This document shows, piece after piece, positions 52,540 to 62,973 of a DNA stretch of 64,000 nucleotides. Every line of letters begins with the position of its first letter. Position 1 is the stretch's first letter. The notes beneath the pieces were generated by a model. The model ran no database searches, had not been told where the DNA came from, and saw only the letters and a list, made by a program, of their open reading frames with translations. Position numbers and translations under genes: made by a program. Source of the DNA: Rhizobacter sp. OV335 (GTDB lineage Bacteria; Pseudomonadota; Gammaproteobacteria; Burkholderiales; Burkholderiaceae_C); NCBI RefSeq assembly GCF_900142965.1, contig NZ_FRCQ01000005.1, forward strand, positions 186,001-250,000. The letters are read 5' to 3'.

Positions 52540-53814
52540 ATGGCAATCGTAGAAGTCAAAGTTCCGCAGCTGTCCGAATCGGTGGCCGAAGCCACGCTGC
52601 TGCAATGGAAGAAGAAGCCCGGCGAAGCCGTGGCCATCGACGAGATCCTGATCGAGATCGAGACCGACAAGGTCGTGCTGGAAGTGCCGGCACCGGCCGC
52701 CGGCGTGATCGCGCAGATCGTCAAGAACGACGGCGAGAGCTGCACCAGCGATGAAGTCATCGCCCGGATCGACACCGAGGCTGCCGCGCAGGTGAGCCCG
52801 CTCGAGATCAAGGCGGTGCCTGCACCGGCCGCAGCCCCGGCCGCGGCTGCCGCTGCACCGACCGGCACCAGCAAGAGCGACGTCGCGATGCCCGCGGCCG
52901 CCAAGCTGCTGGCCGACAACAACCTGTCGACCAGCGCCGTCACCGGCACCGGCAAGGACGGCCGCGTGACCAAGGGTGACGTGCTCGGCGCGATCGCCGC
53001 CGGCGCGAAGCCTGCTGTCGCCGCGCCGGTGGCTGCACCCGTCGCCGCGTCGGTGGCCAAGCCGCTGCCGGCCGTTGCCGCGCCGGCCGCGCAGAACCTG
53101 GCGTCCCTTGGCGAGCGCCCGGAGCAGCGCGTGCCGATGAGTCGCCTGCGCGCCCGCGTCGCCGAGCGCCTGCTGCAGTCGCAGGCCACCAACGCCATCC
53201 TGACCACGTTCAACGAAGTGAACATGGCCCCGGTGATGGAGATGCGCAAGAAGTTCCAGGAGAAGTTCGAGAAGGAGCACGGCGTGAAGCTGGGCTTCAT
53301 GAGCTTCTTCGTGAAGGCCGCGGTCGCCGCGCTGAAGAAGTACCCGGTGATCAACGCCAGCGTCGACGGCAACGACATCGTCTACCACGGCTACTTCGAC
53401 ATCGGCATCGCGGTCGGATCGCCCCGCGGCCTGGTGGTGCCCATCATCCGCAATGCGGATCAACTGAGCTTTGCCGACATCGAGAAGACCATCGCCGGCT
53501 TCGGCCAGAAGGCCAAGGACGGCAAGCTGTCGCTCGACGAGCTGACCGGCGGCACGTTCTCGATCAGCAACGGCGGCACCTTCGGCTCGATGCTGTCGAC
53601 GCCGATCATCAACCCGCCGCAGTCGGCCATCCTGGGCGTGCACGCCACGAAGGACCGCGCGGTGGTCGAGAACGGCCAGATCGTGATCCGCCCGATCAAC
53701 TACCTCGCGATGTCGTACGACCACCGCATCATCGACGGCCGCGAAGCCGTGCTGGGCCTGGTCGCGATGAAGGACGCGCTGGAAGATCCGGCTCGCCTCC
53801 TCTTTGACATCTGA
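52540..53814 (+). CDS. sucB: dihydrolipoamide succinyltransferase E2
   Basis: The 424-residue protein has a lipoyl domain with the modified lysine in [14 protein letters not shown] (about residue 43), an Ala/Pro linker, the E3-binding domain [32 protein letters not shown], and the catalytic domain from about residue 195. [25 protein letters not shown] carries the HxxxD active site. Ala/Val-rich swinging arms lie between the domains. It transfers the succinyl group to CoA and forms the core of the complex with sucA and lpd products. Confidence 0.96.
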   Translation: MAIVEVKVPQLSESVAEATLLQWKKKPGEAVAIDEILIEIETDKVVLEVPAPAAGVIAQIVKNDGESCTSDEVIARIDTEAAAQVSPLEIKAVPAPAAAPAAAAAAPTGTSKSDVAMPAAAKLLADNNLSTSAVTGTGKDGRVTKGDVLGAIAAGAKPAVAAPVAAPVAASVAKPLPAVAAPAAQNLASLGERPEQRVPMSRLRARVAERLLQSQATNAILTTFNEVNMAPVMEMRKKFQEKFEKEHGVKLGFMSFFVKAAVAALKKYPVINASVDGNDIVYHGYFDIGIAVGSPRGLVVPIIRNADQLSFADIEKTIAGFGQKAKDGKLSLDELTGGTFSISNGGTFGSMLSTPIINPPQSAILGVHATKDRAVVENGQIVIRPINYLAMSYDHRIIDGREAVLGLVAMKDALEDPARLLFDI

Positions 53815-53826
53815 TCGGGAACCACG

Positions 53827-55254
<1,428 letters not shown>

Positions 55255-55273
55255 ACGGAAGCTGCCGCGCTCG

Positions 55274-56374
55274 ATGGTCTCCGTCACTGAGTTGTACCGG
55301 CAGACGCTTGCCGAGCGCGGCTACCAGAGCGACCCGGCGCAGATCGCCGCGGTCGCCGCGTTGCAGCGCTGCCAGGACGAGTGGGAGGCCTACAAGGCCC
55401 GGCGCAGCAACGCGATCACGAAGCTGCTGGTGCGCCCGCCGCTGCCGCGCGGCGTCTACATGCACGGCGGGGTGGGGCGCGGCAAGAGCTTCCTGATGGA
55501 CTGCTTCTTCAACGCGGTGCCGCTGCAGCGCAAGACGCGGCTGCACTTCCACGAGTTCATGCGCGAGGTGCACCGCGAGCTCGCCGAGCTGAAGGGCATC
55601 GTCAACCCGCTCGAGGAGCTGGGCGCGCGCATCTCGCGTCGCCACCGGCTGATCTGCTTCGACGAATTCCACGTCGCCGACGTGACCGACGCGATGATCC
55701 TGCACCGGCTGCTCGACAGCCTGTTCTCGCACCGCGTCAGCATCGTCACGACCTCGAACTTCAAGCCCGACGACCTGTACCCGAACGGGCTGCACCGCGA
55801 CCGCATCCTGCCGGCCATCGAACTGCTGAAGCAGAAGCTCGAGGTCATCAGCGTCGACAACGGCACCGACTACCGGCGCCGCACGCTGGAGCAGGTGACG
55901 CTGTACCACACGCCGCTCGGGCCCGAGGCCGATGCCGCGATGGCCGAGGCCTTCACGCGGCTGGCCGAGGCCAAGGACGAGCCGCCGGTGCTGCACATCG
56001 AGCACCGCGAGCTGCACGCGCGGCGCAAGGCCGGCGGCGTGGTGTGGTTCGACTTCAAGACGCTGTGCGGCGGGCCGCGCTCGCAGAACGACTACCTCGA
56101 GCTGGCGACGCAGTTCCACACCGTGTTGCTGTCGGATGTGCCGCAGATGCCGCCGCGGCTGGCCTCGGAGGCGCGGCGCTTCACCTGGCTGGTCGACGTG
56201 CTGTACGACCGGCGCGTGAAGCTGATCATGTCGGCCGCAGTGCCGCCGGAGGAGCTGTACAAGGACGGCCCGCTGGCGCACGAGTTCCCGCGGACGGTGT
56301 CGCGGCTCAACGAGATGCAGTCGAAGGAATTCCTGTCGCTCGAGCGGCGAGACGTGGATACTCGGTTGACATGA
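55274..56374 (+). CDS. zapE: cell division protein ZapE (AFG1-like ATPase)
   Basis: The 366-residue protein has Walker A GGVGRGKSFLMD, Walker B LICFDEFHVADVTDAMIL, an arginine-finger region and RRFTWLVDVLYDRRVKLIMSAAVPPEELY. AFG1/ZapE proteins act at the division ring in bacteria and in protein turnover in mitochondria. Placement after lpd is common in betaproteobacteria. Its stop overlaps the start of the next gene (ATGA). Confidence 0.93.
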   Translation: MVSVTELYRQTLAERGYQSDPAQIAAVAALQRCQDEWEAYKARRSNAITKLLVRPPLPRGVYMHGGVGRGKSFLMDCFFNAVPLQRKTRLHFHEFMREVHRELAELKGIVNPLEELGARISRRHRLICFDEFHVADVTDAMILHRLLDSLFSHRVSIVTTSNFKPDDLYPNGLHRDRILPAIELLKQKLEVISVDNGTDYRRRTLEQVTLYHTPLGPEADAAMAEAFTRLAEAKDEPPVLHIEHRELHARRKAGGVVWFDFKTLCGGPRSQNDYLELATQFHTVLLSDVPQMPPRLASEARRFTWLVDVLYDRRVKLIMSAAVPPEELYKDGPLAHEFPRTVSRLNEMQSKEFLSLERRDVDTRLT

Positions 56375-56946
56375 AAAGGCTGCTCGTCTCCGCACTCCTG
56401 CTGGTCGCCGCGCTGGCGCAGGCGCAAGCGCCGACCTCCGACAAGCCGTCCAGCCAGGCCGAGCGTGAGCGCATCGCGAAGCAGCGCCAGGTGGCCGAGG
56501 CGCAGTACGCCCAGCGCGAGGCCGAGTGCAAGCGGCGTTTCGTCGTGACCTCGTGCATCGACCAGGCGCGTGCCGATCGGCGTCAGTCGCTCGACAACCT
56601 GCACCAGCAGGAGATCGCGCTCGACGAGGTGGAGCGCCAGCAGCGCAGTGCCGAGCACCGCCGCCGGCGCGAGGCCAAGGCCTGGGACGAGATCAACAAG
56701 CCGGCGCCGGAGCCGCGCGCGCCGCGCGAGCCGAAGGCGCGCGAATCGAAGCCGCTGCTGCCGCCGTCGGCGGCCTCCCGGCCGGCTCCGGTCGACCGCA
56801 GTGCCGACGAGCAGCAGGCGCGCGAGCGTTTCGAGGCGCGCCAGCGTGAGGCGCAGGCCCACAAGGCCGAGATCGAGGAGCGCAACCGCAAGAAGGCGGC
56901 GGCGCGCAAGCCGGCATTGCCGATGCCTGCGGCATCGTCGCCGTAA
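56371..56946 (+). CDS. exported coiled-coil protein, 191 residues
   Basis: ATG overlaps the zapE stop. Residues 1-19 form a signal peptide (MKRLLVSALLLVAALAQAQ). The rest is highly charged helical sequence: AERERIAKQRQVAEAQYAQREAECKRRFVVTSCIDQARADRRQSL and onward, then a Pro/Ala/Ser part, then another Arg/Lys/Glu helix. Two cysteines flank RRFVVTS. A periplasmic coiled-coil role is likely; no known family. Because of operon overlap it is co-transcribed with zapE. Confidence 0.75.
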   Translation: MKRLLVSALLLVAALAQAQAPTSDKPSSQAERERIAKQRQVAEAQYAQREAECKRRFVVTSCIDQARADRRQSLDNLHQQEIALDEVERQQRSAEHRRRREAKAWDEINKPAPEPRAPREPKARESKPLLPPSAASRPAPVDRSADEQQARERFEARQREAQAHKAEIEERNRKKAAARKPALPMPAASSP

Positions 56947-56952
56947 AGGGCG

Positions 56953-57717
56953 TCAACCCAGCGCGTCGATCCGGACCAACGCCAGCGACAGGTTGTCGCC
57001 CGTCCCGCGCGCCCGCTGGCGCGCCTTCGTCACCAGCATCTCGCTCGCTTCGCGCGGCGGCAGCGTGTGCACGATCGCGCCGAGTTCCTTCGGGCTGAAG
57101 TAGTGCCACAGCCCGTCGCTGCAGGACAGCACCGAATCGCCGACCTGCAGCTGGTCGATGTGGTGCAGCGTCAGCGGCGGGTCCTGGTAGGTGCCGAGGC
57201 AGCCGGTCAGCAGGTTCGACTGCGGATGGGTGTTGGCCTCGTCCTCGCTGATCTGGCCTTCGTCGACCAGGCGCTGCACGAACGAATGGTCGATGGTGCG
57301 GCGGACCATGTCCGGCCCGCGGAAGTGGTAGCAGCGCGAATCACCGGCGTGGATCATGTCGCACTCGCGCGACGGGCTGATCAGGTAGGCCACCGCGGTG
57401 CTGTGCGGCTCTTCCTCGGCGGTGATCGCCGTCAGCTTGATCATCAGGTGGGCTTCGAGCACCAGCTGCTTCAGCAGCTCGGAGGGATCGTCCTGGTTGG
57501 GGCTGTAGCGCTCGAACAGCTGGCGTGCCGTGAGCACCACCTGGTCGGCGGCCTTGCGTCCACCGCTCTTGCCTCCCATGCCGTCGGCGAGCACCGCCAT
57601 GGCGCACCCGGGAACCCGGTGATGCGGCAGGATCTCGACCTGGTCCTGCTGGTAGGCGCGGTCGCCGCGGTGCATGCCGGTGGCGGCATTCAGCCGATAT
57701 CCTGGGGGTGTGCTCAT
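56953..57717 (-). CDS. PP2C-family protein serine/threonine phosphatase
   Basis: The 254-residue protein has the PP2C metal-binding motifs ADGMGGKSGG, HSTAVAYLISPS, MIHAGDSRCYHFRG, VLSCSDGLWHYF and RGTGDNLSLALVRID. These contain the aspartates that hold two Mn2+/Mg2+ ions. It dephosphorylates Ser/Thr in signal proteins; no kinase gene is adjacent. It diverges from the DUF465 gene across 63 bases. Confidence 0.9.
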   Translation of the reverse strand: MSTPPGYRLNAATGMHRGDRAYQQDQVEILPHHRVPGCAMAVLADGMGGKSGGRKAADQVVLTARQLFERYSPNQDDPSELLKQLVLEAHLMIKLTAITAEEEPHSTAVAYLISPSRECDMIHAGDSRCYHFRGPDMVRRTIDHSFVQRLVDEGQISEDEANTHPQSNLLTGCLGTYQDPPLTLHHIDQLQVGDSVLSCSDGLWHYFSPKELGAIVHTLPPREASEMLVTKARQRARGTGDNLSLALVRIDALG

Positions 57718-57780
57718 GGGCGAAAACTATAATCGCTTTGCCCTCACGCCCACCTGCAATACTCCGCGACGTTCTCCTCG

Positions 57781-57984
57781 ATGGACGACAACCTGCACTC
57801 GCCGCAGCGCCGCCTCATCGAGCTTCGGATGGAACACGCCGACCTCGACAGCCTGATCGACCTGGCCAGCGAGGACGCCCCGCCTGATGAACTCGTCATG
57901 CGCCGCCTGAAGAAGCGGCGCCTCGCCCTGCGCGATCAGATCGCCCGCCTGGAAGCCCAGCTTGACCCTCCCGAACCCGCCTGA
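57781..57984 (+). CDS. DUF465 (YdcH-like) small protein
   Basis: The 67-residue helical protein MDDNLHSPQRRLIELRMEHA and DLDSLIDLASEDAPPDELVMRRLKKRRLALRDQIARLEAQ matches the DUF465/YdcH coiled-coil family, whose function is unknown. The dinG-like gene overlaps its 3' end by 23 bases, so it is translated from the same transcript. Confidence 0.8.
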   Translation: MDDNLHSPQRRLIELRMEHADLDSLIDLASEDAPPDELVMRRLKKRRLALRDQIARLEAQLDPPEPA

Positions 57985-59962
57985 CATCTCCCCGCTCGAA
58001 GAGGCCGTGGCCGAGGCCTTCGCCCAGGGCGGCGCGCTGTCGCAGGCCGACGAGCGCTACGTCGAGCGCGAGGTGCAGCAGCGCATGGCGCAGCACGTGG
58101 CCCAGGCGATCGACGGGCGGCATGCGCTGGTCGCCGAGGCCGGCACCGGTGTCGGCAAGACCTTCGCCTACCTGGTGCCGACGCTGCTGTCGGGCGCGCG
58201 GGCACTGATCAGCACCGCGACCAAGAGCCTGCAGGACCAGCTGTTCCTGCGCGACCTGCCGCGCCTGCGCGATGCGCTCGGCCTGCCGCTGACGATCGCG
58301 CTGCTGAAGGGCCGTGCCAGCTACCTGTGCACGCACCGCATGAACCAGGCGCGCCAGTCGGCCCAGCTGCCCGACCGCTGGGCGGTGCGCACGCTGGCCA
58401 AGATCGAGACCTGGTCGCGTGCCACCACCAGCGGCGACCTGGCCGAGCTCGACGGGCTGGACGAGCGCTCCAGCGTGATCCCGCTCGTCACCTCCACGCG
58501 CGACAACTGCCTCGGCAGCGAGTGCCCCGACTACCGCCAGTGCCACGTGATGAAGGCCCGGCGCGACGCGATGGCCGCCGACCTGGTCGTTGTCAACCAC
58601 CACCTGTTCTTCGCCGACATGGCACTGCGCGATTCCGGCGTGGCCGAGCTGCTGCCGAGCGTTGAGGTGGCGGTGTTCGACGAAGCGCACCAGCTCGCCG
58701 AGGCTGGCGTCGCGTTCCTCGGCACGACGCTCGGCACCGGGCAGGTGATCGATTTCGCGCGCGACATGCTCGGCGCCGGCCTGCAGCTGGCCCGCGGCCT
58801 CGCGCCGTGGCAGGACCTGGCGGCCGCCTGCGACAAGGCGGCGCGCGAGCTGCGCATGGCCGCGGCCGGCCCGATGCGCGAGGTGCGCGGCAGCCTGAAG
58901 CTGCGCTGGGACGAACGCGCCGAGCGCGCCGATTTCAGCACGGCGCTGCAGGGCGTGGCGCAGGCCTGCGAGGCGGCCCAGGTGGGGCTGGACACCGTCA
59001 GCGAGATCGCCCCCGATTTCTCGAAGCTGATGGAGCGGGCACAGAACTTCCGCCGCATGGCGGCCCTGTTCGAACAGCCGGCGACGCCGGGGCGGGTGCG
59101 CTGGATCGACCTGTCGCCGCACCAGGCGCGGTTGGTCGAATCGCCGCTCGACATCCGCGACGCGCTGCGCGAGCAGATGGAGGCGGCGCCGCGCGCCTGG
59201 ATCTTCACGTCGGCCACGCTCGGCGACGACGAGCGGCTGTCTTGGTTCACCGAATCGGCCGGGCTCGACGACGCGCTGACGCTGCGCGTCGGCAGCCCGT
59301 TCGACTACGAGGCGCACGCGCGGCTGTACATCCCCGCCGCGTTCCCGAAACCGAACGAGCCGGGGCATCCGCCGGCGGTGGCCGCGCTGGCGGCGCGCTG
59401 CGCGCGGGCGCTCGGCGGACGCACCTTCGTGCTGACCACCACGCTGCGGGCGCTGCAGACGGTGGGCGACCGCCTGCGCGACACCTTCGAGACCGAGGGC
59501 GACAACATCCAGGTGCTGATGCAGGGCTCGATGCCGAAGCGGCAGCTGCTGCAGCAATTCCTCGCGCAGCCGCGCTCGGTGCTGGTCGGCTCGCAGAGCT
59601 TCTGGGAGGGCATCGACGTCCCCGGCGATGCGCTGCAGTGCGTGATGATCGACAAGCTGCCGTTCCCGCCGCCCAACGATCCGCTGGTCGAGGCGCGGGT
59701 CAAGCGGCTGGAGAGCGAGGGCCGCAACCCGTTCTCGGAATACTTCATCGCCGAGGCGGCGGTGTCGTTGAAGCAGGGCGCGGGGCGGCTGATCCGCAGC
59801 GAGACCGACCGCGGGCTGCTGGTGATCTGCGATCCGCGCATGGCGGGCATGAACTACGGCAAGCGGCTGCGCGATGCGTTGCCGCCGATGACGCGGGTGA
59901 TGAGCGAGGGCGAGGCCCTCGAATGGCTGGAAAGCCTGCAGGCGCAGGCCTTGCCGTTCTGA
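57962..59962 (+). CDS. DinG/YoaA-type ATP-dependent helicase
   Basis: The start is TTG at 57962, preceded by GGAAG, giving 666 residues. EAGTGVGKTFAYLVPTLLSGAR is the Walker A region, and ATKSLQDQLFLRDLP with VVNHHLFFAD are helicase motifs. FDEAHQLAEAG is the DEAH box, and LVGSQSFWEGIDVPGDALQCVMIDKLPFPPPNDPLVEARVKRLE with KQGAGRLIRSETDRGLL form the second domain. Four cysteines in YLCTHR and NCLGSECPDYRQC suit the iron-sulfur cluster of XPD-like helicases. It takes part in DNA repair and R-loop handling. Confidence 0.92.
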   Translation: MTLPNPPDISPLEEAVAEAFAQGGALSQADERYVEREVQQRMAQHVAQAIDGRHALVAEAGTGVGKTFAYLVPTLLSGARALISTATKSLQDQLFLRDLPRLRDALGLPLTIALLKGRASYLCTHRMNQARQSAQLPDRWAVRTLAKIETWSRATTSGDLAELDGLDERSSVIPLVTSTRDNCLGSECPDYRQCHVMKARRDAMAADLVVVNHHLFFADMALRDSGVAELLPSVEVAVFDEAHQLAEAGVAFLGTTLGTGQVIDFARDMLGAGLQLARGLAPWQDLAAACDKAARELRMAAAGPMREVRGSLKLRWDERAERADFSTALQGVAQACEAAQVGLDTVSEIAPDFSKLMERAQNFRRMAALFEQPATPGRVRWIDLSPHQARLVESPLDIRDALREQMEAAPRAWIFTSATLGDDERLSWFTESAGLDDALTLRVGSPFDYEAHARLYIPAAFPKPNEPGHPPAVAALAARCARALGGRTFVLTTTLRALQTVGDRLRDTFETEGDNIQVLMQGSMPKRQLLQQFLAQPRSVLVGSQSFWEGIDVPGDALQCVMIDKLPFPPPNDPLVEARVKRLESEGRNPFSEYFIAEAAVSLKQGAGRLIRSETDRGLLVICDPRMAGMNYGKRLRDALPPMTRVMSEGEALEWLESLQAQALPF

Positions 59963-60760
59963 TCAGGGCGTGGTGGCGGGGATCGGTTCCGACGCGATGA
60001 ACTCGCTGTTCGGGTAGTTCTGGCGCAGCACCCGGCCCGCGTCGTCGCGCAACTGGACCAGGCCGAGCTTGTCGTAGCTCATCACCATCAGGTGCAGCGC
60101 CTCTTCGGTCGCCGGGCTCTGCTGGAACTCCTGCACCGTCTGCTGCGCCCGGTTGGCTGCTGCCACGTAGGCGCCACGGCGGTAGTAGTAGCGGGCCACG
60201 TGCACCTCGTACGCGGCCAGCGAGTTGACGATGTAGCGCATGCGCGCCTGCGCGTCGGGCGTGTACTTCGATTGCGGGAACTGGTCGACCAGCTGCTTGA
60301 ACGACTGGAACGAGTCCTTCGAGGCCTGCTGGTCGCGCTCGGACAGGTCTTGCCGCGCGATGCTGCTGAACAGGCCGAGGTTGTCGTTGAAGTTGACGAC
60401 GCCCTGCAGGTACAGCGCGTAGTCGAAGGCCGGGCTGGTCGGGTGCAGCTTCAGGAAGCGCTCGAGGATCGACAGCGCGGTCGCCTTCTCGCCGGTCTTG
60501 TAATTCAGGTAGGCTCGCTCCAGCGTGGCCTGCTGCCCGAGCGGCGTGCCGGCCGCACGGCCTTCGAGGCGCTCGTAGAGCTTCAGCGCGCGCTCGTAAC
60601 TGCCGGCATCGGCTTCGGACTTCGCCTCTGCATACAATTTCTCGACGGTCATCCCGGCCGTTTCGTCTTTCGGGGTCGAGCCACAGGCTGCGAGCAGGGC
60701 GGCCAGCACGGCCACCGATGCCAGGCCCGACCACCGGCCAACCAAGCGAATCACATTCAT
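59963..60760 (-). CDS. bamD: outer-membrane assembly lipoprotein BamD
   Basis: The 265-residue protein has a lipobox (VLAALLAACGS) and then TPR-type repeats (TVEKLYAEAKSEADAGSYERALKLYERLEGR, ERAYLNYKTGEKATALSILERFLKLHPTSP, ALYLQGVVNFND). It belongs to the BAM complex that inserts beta-barrel proteins in the outer membrane. The gene ends next to the DinG-type gene (stop adjacent) and is divergent from rluD. Confidence 0.93.
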   Translation of the reverse strand: MNVIRLVGRWSGLASVAVLAALLAACGSTPKDETAGMTVEKLYAEAKSEADAGSYERALKLYERLEGRAAGTPLGQQATLERAYLNYKTGEKATALSILERFLKLHPTSPAFDYALYLQGVVNFNDNLGLFSSIARQDLSERDQQASKDSFQSFKQLVDQFPQSKYTPDAQARMRYIVNSLAAYEVHVARYYYRRGAYVAAANRAQQTVQEFQQSPATEEALHLMVMSYDKLGLVQLRDDAGRVLRQNYPNSEFIASEPIPATTP

Positions 60761-60816
60761 GAGCCTCGTGGCGCCACTGCCGCGGCGCTTCCTGTCGAAA
60801 GAAGAGCGGCGATTAT

Positions 60817-61854
60817 ATGGTTCACCCCCCCAGCGACCTGTCGCTCCCCCCTGAGTCCGTGCCGGGCATCGATCCCGGCGAGCCCGGCGACGAGGCGCTC
60901 GAGGCCGGCGTTGCCGATGCGCCCGAGCGCCGCGTCGCGCTGATCGACCGCAGCCTGCACGGCGTGCGGCTCGACAAGGCGCTGGTCGCGATGGCCGGCG
61001 AGTTCTCGCGCAACCACCTGCAGACGCTGATCGAAGGCGGCCATGTGTGGGTCGACGACCGCCCGATGACGCAGGCCTCGCGCAAGGTGTCGGCCGGCCA
61101 GCAGCTGGTGGTCGAACTGGTGCCGACGCCCGAGAGCCGCGCGTTCCGCCCGGAGGCGATGGTGCTGCCGATCGTGTTCGAGGACGAGTCGCTGATCATC
61201 GTCGACAAGCCGGCCGGCATGGTGGTGCACCCGGCGGCCGGCAACTGGTCGGGCACGCTGCTCAACGGGCTGCTGGCGCACCACCCGGCCTCGGCGACGC
61301 TGCCGCGCGCCGGCATCGTGCACCGGCTCGACAAGGACACCTCCGGGCTGCTGGTGGTCGGCAAGACGCTGCAGTCGGTGACGGCGCTGGTGCGGGCCAT
61401 TGCCGCGCGCGAGGTGCAGCGCGAGTACCAGGCGCTGGTGCACGGGCGGGTGCCGTCGCAGCCGTTCCGCATCGATGCCCCGCTCGCGCGCGACCCGCAA
61501 TCGCGCGTCAAGATGGCCGTGGTGGGCAGTGGCAAGCCGGCGCAGACCGATGTCAGCCGGGTCGCGCTCGCCGAGTTCGACGAGGGCGCGGTGAGCGCGG
61601 TGCGCTGCAAGCTGCACACCGGGCGCACCCACCAGATCCGCGTGCACATGGCCACGCGCGGCCACGCGCTGCTGTCGGACGCGCTGTACGGCGGGCGCCC
61701 GGGCCTCGGCCTGACGCGGCAGGCGCTGCACGCCGCGCGGCTCGGTTTCGCGCACCCGGCGGGCGGCCAGCCGATGCTGTTCGAGGCCGCGCCGCCGGCT
61801 GACCTGGCGCGCGCCTGGCAGCAGGTGATCGAGGCCTCGGCGAAAACGCCATAG
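60817..61854 (+). CDS. rluD: 23S rRNA pseudouridine synthase RluD
   Basis: The 345-residue protein has an acidic N-terminal leader, an S4 RNA-binding domain (RLDKALVAMAGEFSRNHLQTLIEGGHVWVDDRPMTQASRKVSAGQ) and a pseudouridine synthase domain. HRLDKDTSGLLVVGKT holds the catalytic aspartate, and GRTHQIRVHMA is the conserved RNA-binding motif. It modifies helix 69 of 23S rRNA in the family model. Divergent from bamD with 56 bases between, a common gene pair. Confidence 0.93.
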   Translation: MVHPPSDLSLPPESVPGIDPGEPGDEALEAGVADAPERRVALIDRSLHGVRLDKALVAMAGEFSRNHLQTLIEGGHVWVDDRPMTQASRKVSAGQQLVVELVPTPESRAFRPEAMVLPIVFEDESLIIVDKPAGMVVHPAAGNWSGTLLNGLLAHHPASATLPRAGIVHRLDKDTSGLLVVGKTLQSVTALVRAIAAREVQREYQALVHGRVPSQPFRIDAPLARDPQSRVKMAVVGSGKPAQTDVSRVALAEFDEGAVSAVRCKLHTGRTHQIRVHMATRGHALLSDALYGGRPGLGLTRQALHAARLGFAHPAGGQPMLFEAAPPADLARAWQQVIEASAKTP

Positions 61855-61862
61855 AAAGCCCC

Positions 61863-61892
61863 GTGACACGCTGGCCCGAGGGCCTATACAAT
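61863..61892 (+). promoter_or_regulatory. likely sigma-70 promoter upstream of scpB
   Basis: GTGACA (61863-61868) and TACAAT (61887-61892), 18 bases apart, each match five of six consensus bases. They open a 240-base leader before scpB. Confidence 0.5.
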
Positions 61893-61925
61893 GGCGCACA
61901 ATCGCTCCCACCCCAGGAAGCGATC

Positions 61926-62123
61926 GTGCCCGATGCGCCAACACGAGTGGCGCGCAGCACGGTTCCCAGCGTCATGCCGTCAAAAGACGCTCCGAGCCAG
62001 ACGCTCCAGCACTCGACAGCCTTCGTCAACGACATATCGGTGCGTTCACCGATTCGCCCGAAGGCTGATGCGAACGGAGCCAGCCCCCTGAATGCCTGCC
62101 GGCAGAGCCGGCCTAGGATGTGA
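61926..62123 (+). CDS. possible leader ORF, 65 codons, before scpB
   Basis: A GTG after AGGAAG opens a frame to the TGA at 62123, encoding [20 protein letters not shown] and ending SRPRM. No family is recognisable and it could be non-coding. The stretch from 61893 to 62133 is otherwise unexplained. The short inverted GCCGGC repeats near 62098-62112 might form RNA structure. Confidence 0.25.
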   Translation: MPDAPTRVARSTVPSVMPSKDAPSQTLQHSTAFVNDISVRSPIRPKADANGASPLNACRQSRPRM

Positions 62124-62133
62124 ACGAACGTCA

Positions 62134-62973
62134 ATGAACACACAGGATGCAAAGCGCGTCCTTGAGACCGCGCTCATCTGCGCCCAGCAGCCGATGCCCT
62201 TGCGGGACATGCGTGCGCTGTTTGCCGACGAACTCGGCCCCGACACCCTGCGTGCGCTGCTCGACGAGCTGATGCGCGACTGGGACGAGCGCGGGGTCGA
62301 GCTGGTGGCGCTGGCGCACGGCTGGCGCTTCCAGAGCCGGCCCGAGATGCGCGAGTACCTCGACCGCCTGAACCCCGAGAAGCCGCCGAAGTATTCGCGC
62401 GCCGTGATGGAGACGCTCGCGATCATCGCGTACCGCCAGCCGGTCACGCGCGGCGACATCGAGGACATCCGCGGCGTCACCGTCAGCAGCCAGATCGTCA
62501 AGCAGCTCGAGGACCGCGGCTGGATCGACGCGATCGGCTACCGCGAAGCCCCCGGCCGGCCGGCGCTGTACGCGACGACCCGGCAGTTCCTCGACGACCT
62601 CGGGCTCGCCAGCCTGGAGCAGTTGCCGATGCTGGAAAGCTCGGCGCTGAATCCCGGTGCGATGGCCGAGGCGCTGGCCGGCCAGCCGTCGCTGCTGGAG
62701 CCGGAGCAGGGCGCGCTGGCGCTCGACGGCGAGCTGGAGATCGAGGTGTCGTTGCCGGTCGAAGCGGTCGTTGAAACGGTCGCCGAAGTGCCTGCCGAAC
62801 CTGTCGCCGAAACCGCTGCCGAAATCTCCGCTGAATCCCCTGCCGAAATCTCTGCTGAACCCCTTGCCGAACCCGGCGCCGACCCCGTCGCCGATTCCCC
62901 CGCCCCTTTGCTTTCCCATTCCGAGCCAGCGGCCGATGCCGCCTCCGAGGACACACCGCATGAACCAAGCTGA
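62134..62973 (+). CDS. scpB: segregation and condensation protein ScpB
   Basis: I start at [20 protein letters not shown], giving 279 residues. [95 protein letters not shown] are the paired winged-helix domains of ScpB, which with ScpA binds SMC in chromosome segregation. The last 90 residues are a repetitive Ala/Glu/Pro tail ([20 protein letters not shown]), longer than the core needs. The end overlaps the rluB start by 14 bases. Confidence 0.93.
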   Translation: MNTQDAKRVLETALICAQQPMPLRDMRALFADELGPDTLRALLDELMRDWDERGVELVALAHGWRFQSRPEMREYLDRLNPEKPPKYSRAVMETLAIIAYRQPVTRGDIEDIRGVTVSSQIVKQLEDRGWIDAIGYREAPGRPALYATTRQFLDDLGLASLEQLPMLESSALNPGAMAEALAGQPSLLEPEQGALALDGELEIEVSLPVEAVVETVAEVPAEPVAETAAEISAESPAEISAEPLAEPGADPVADSPAPLLSHSEPAADAASEDTPHEPS

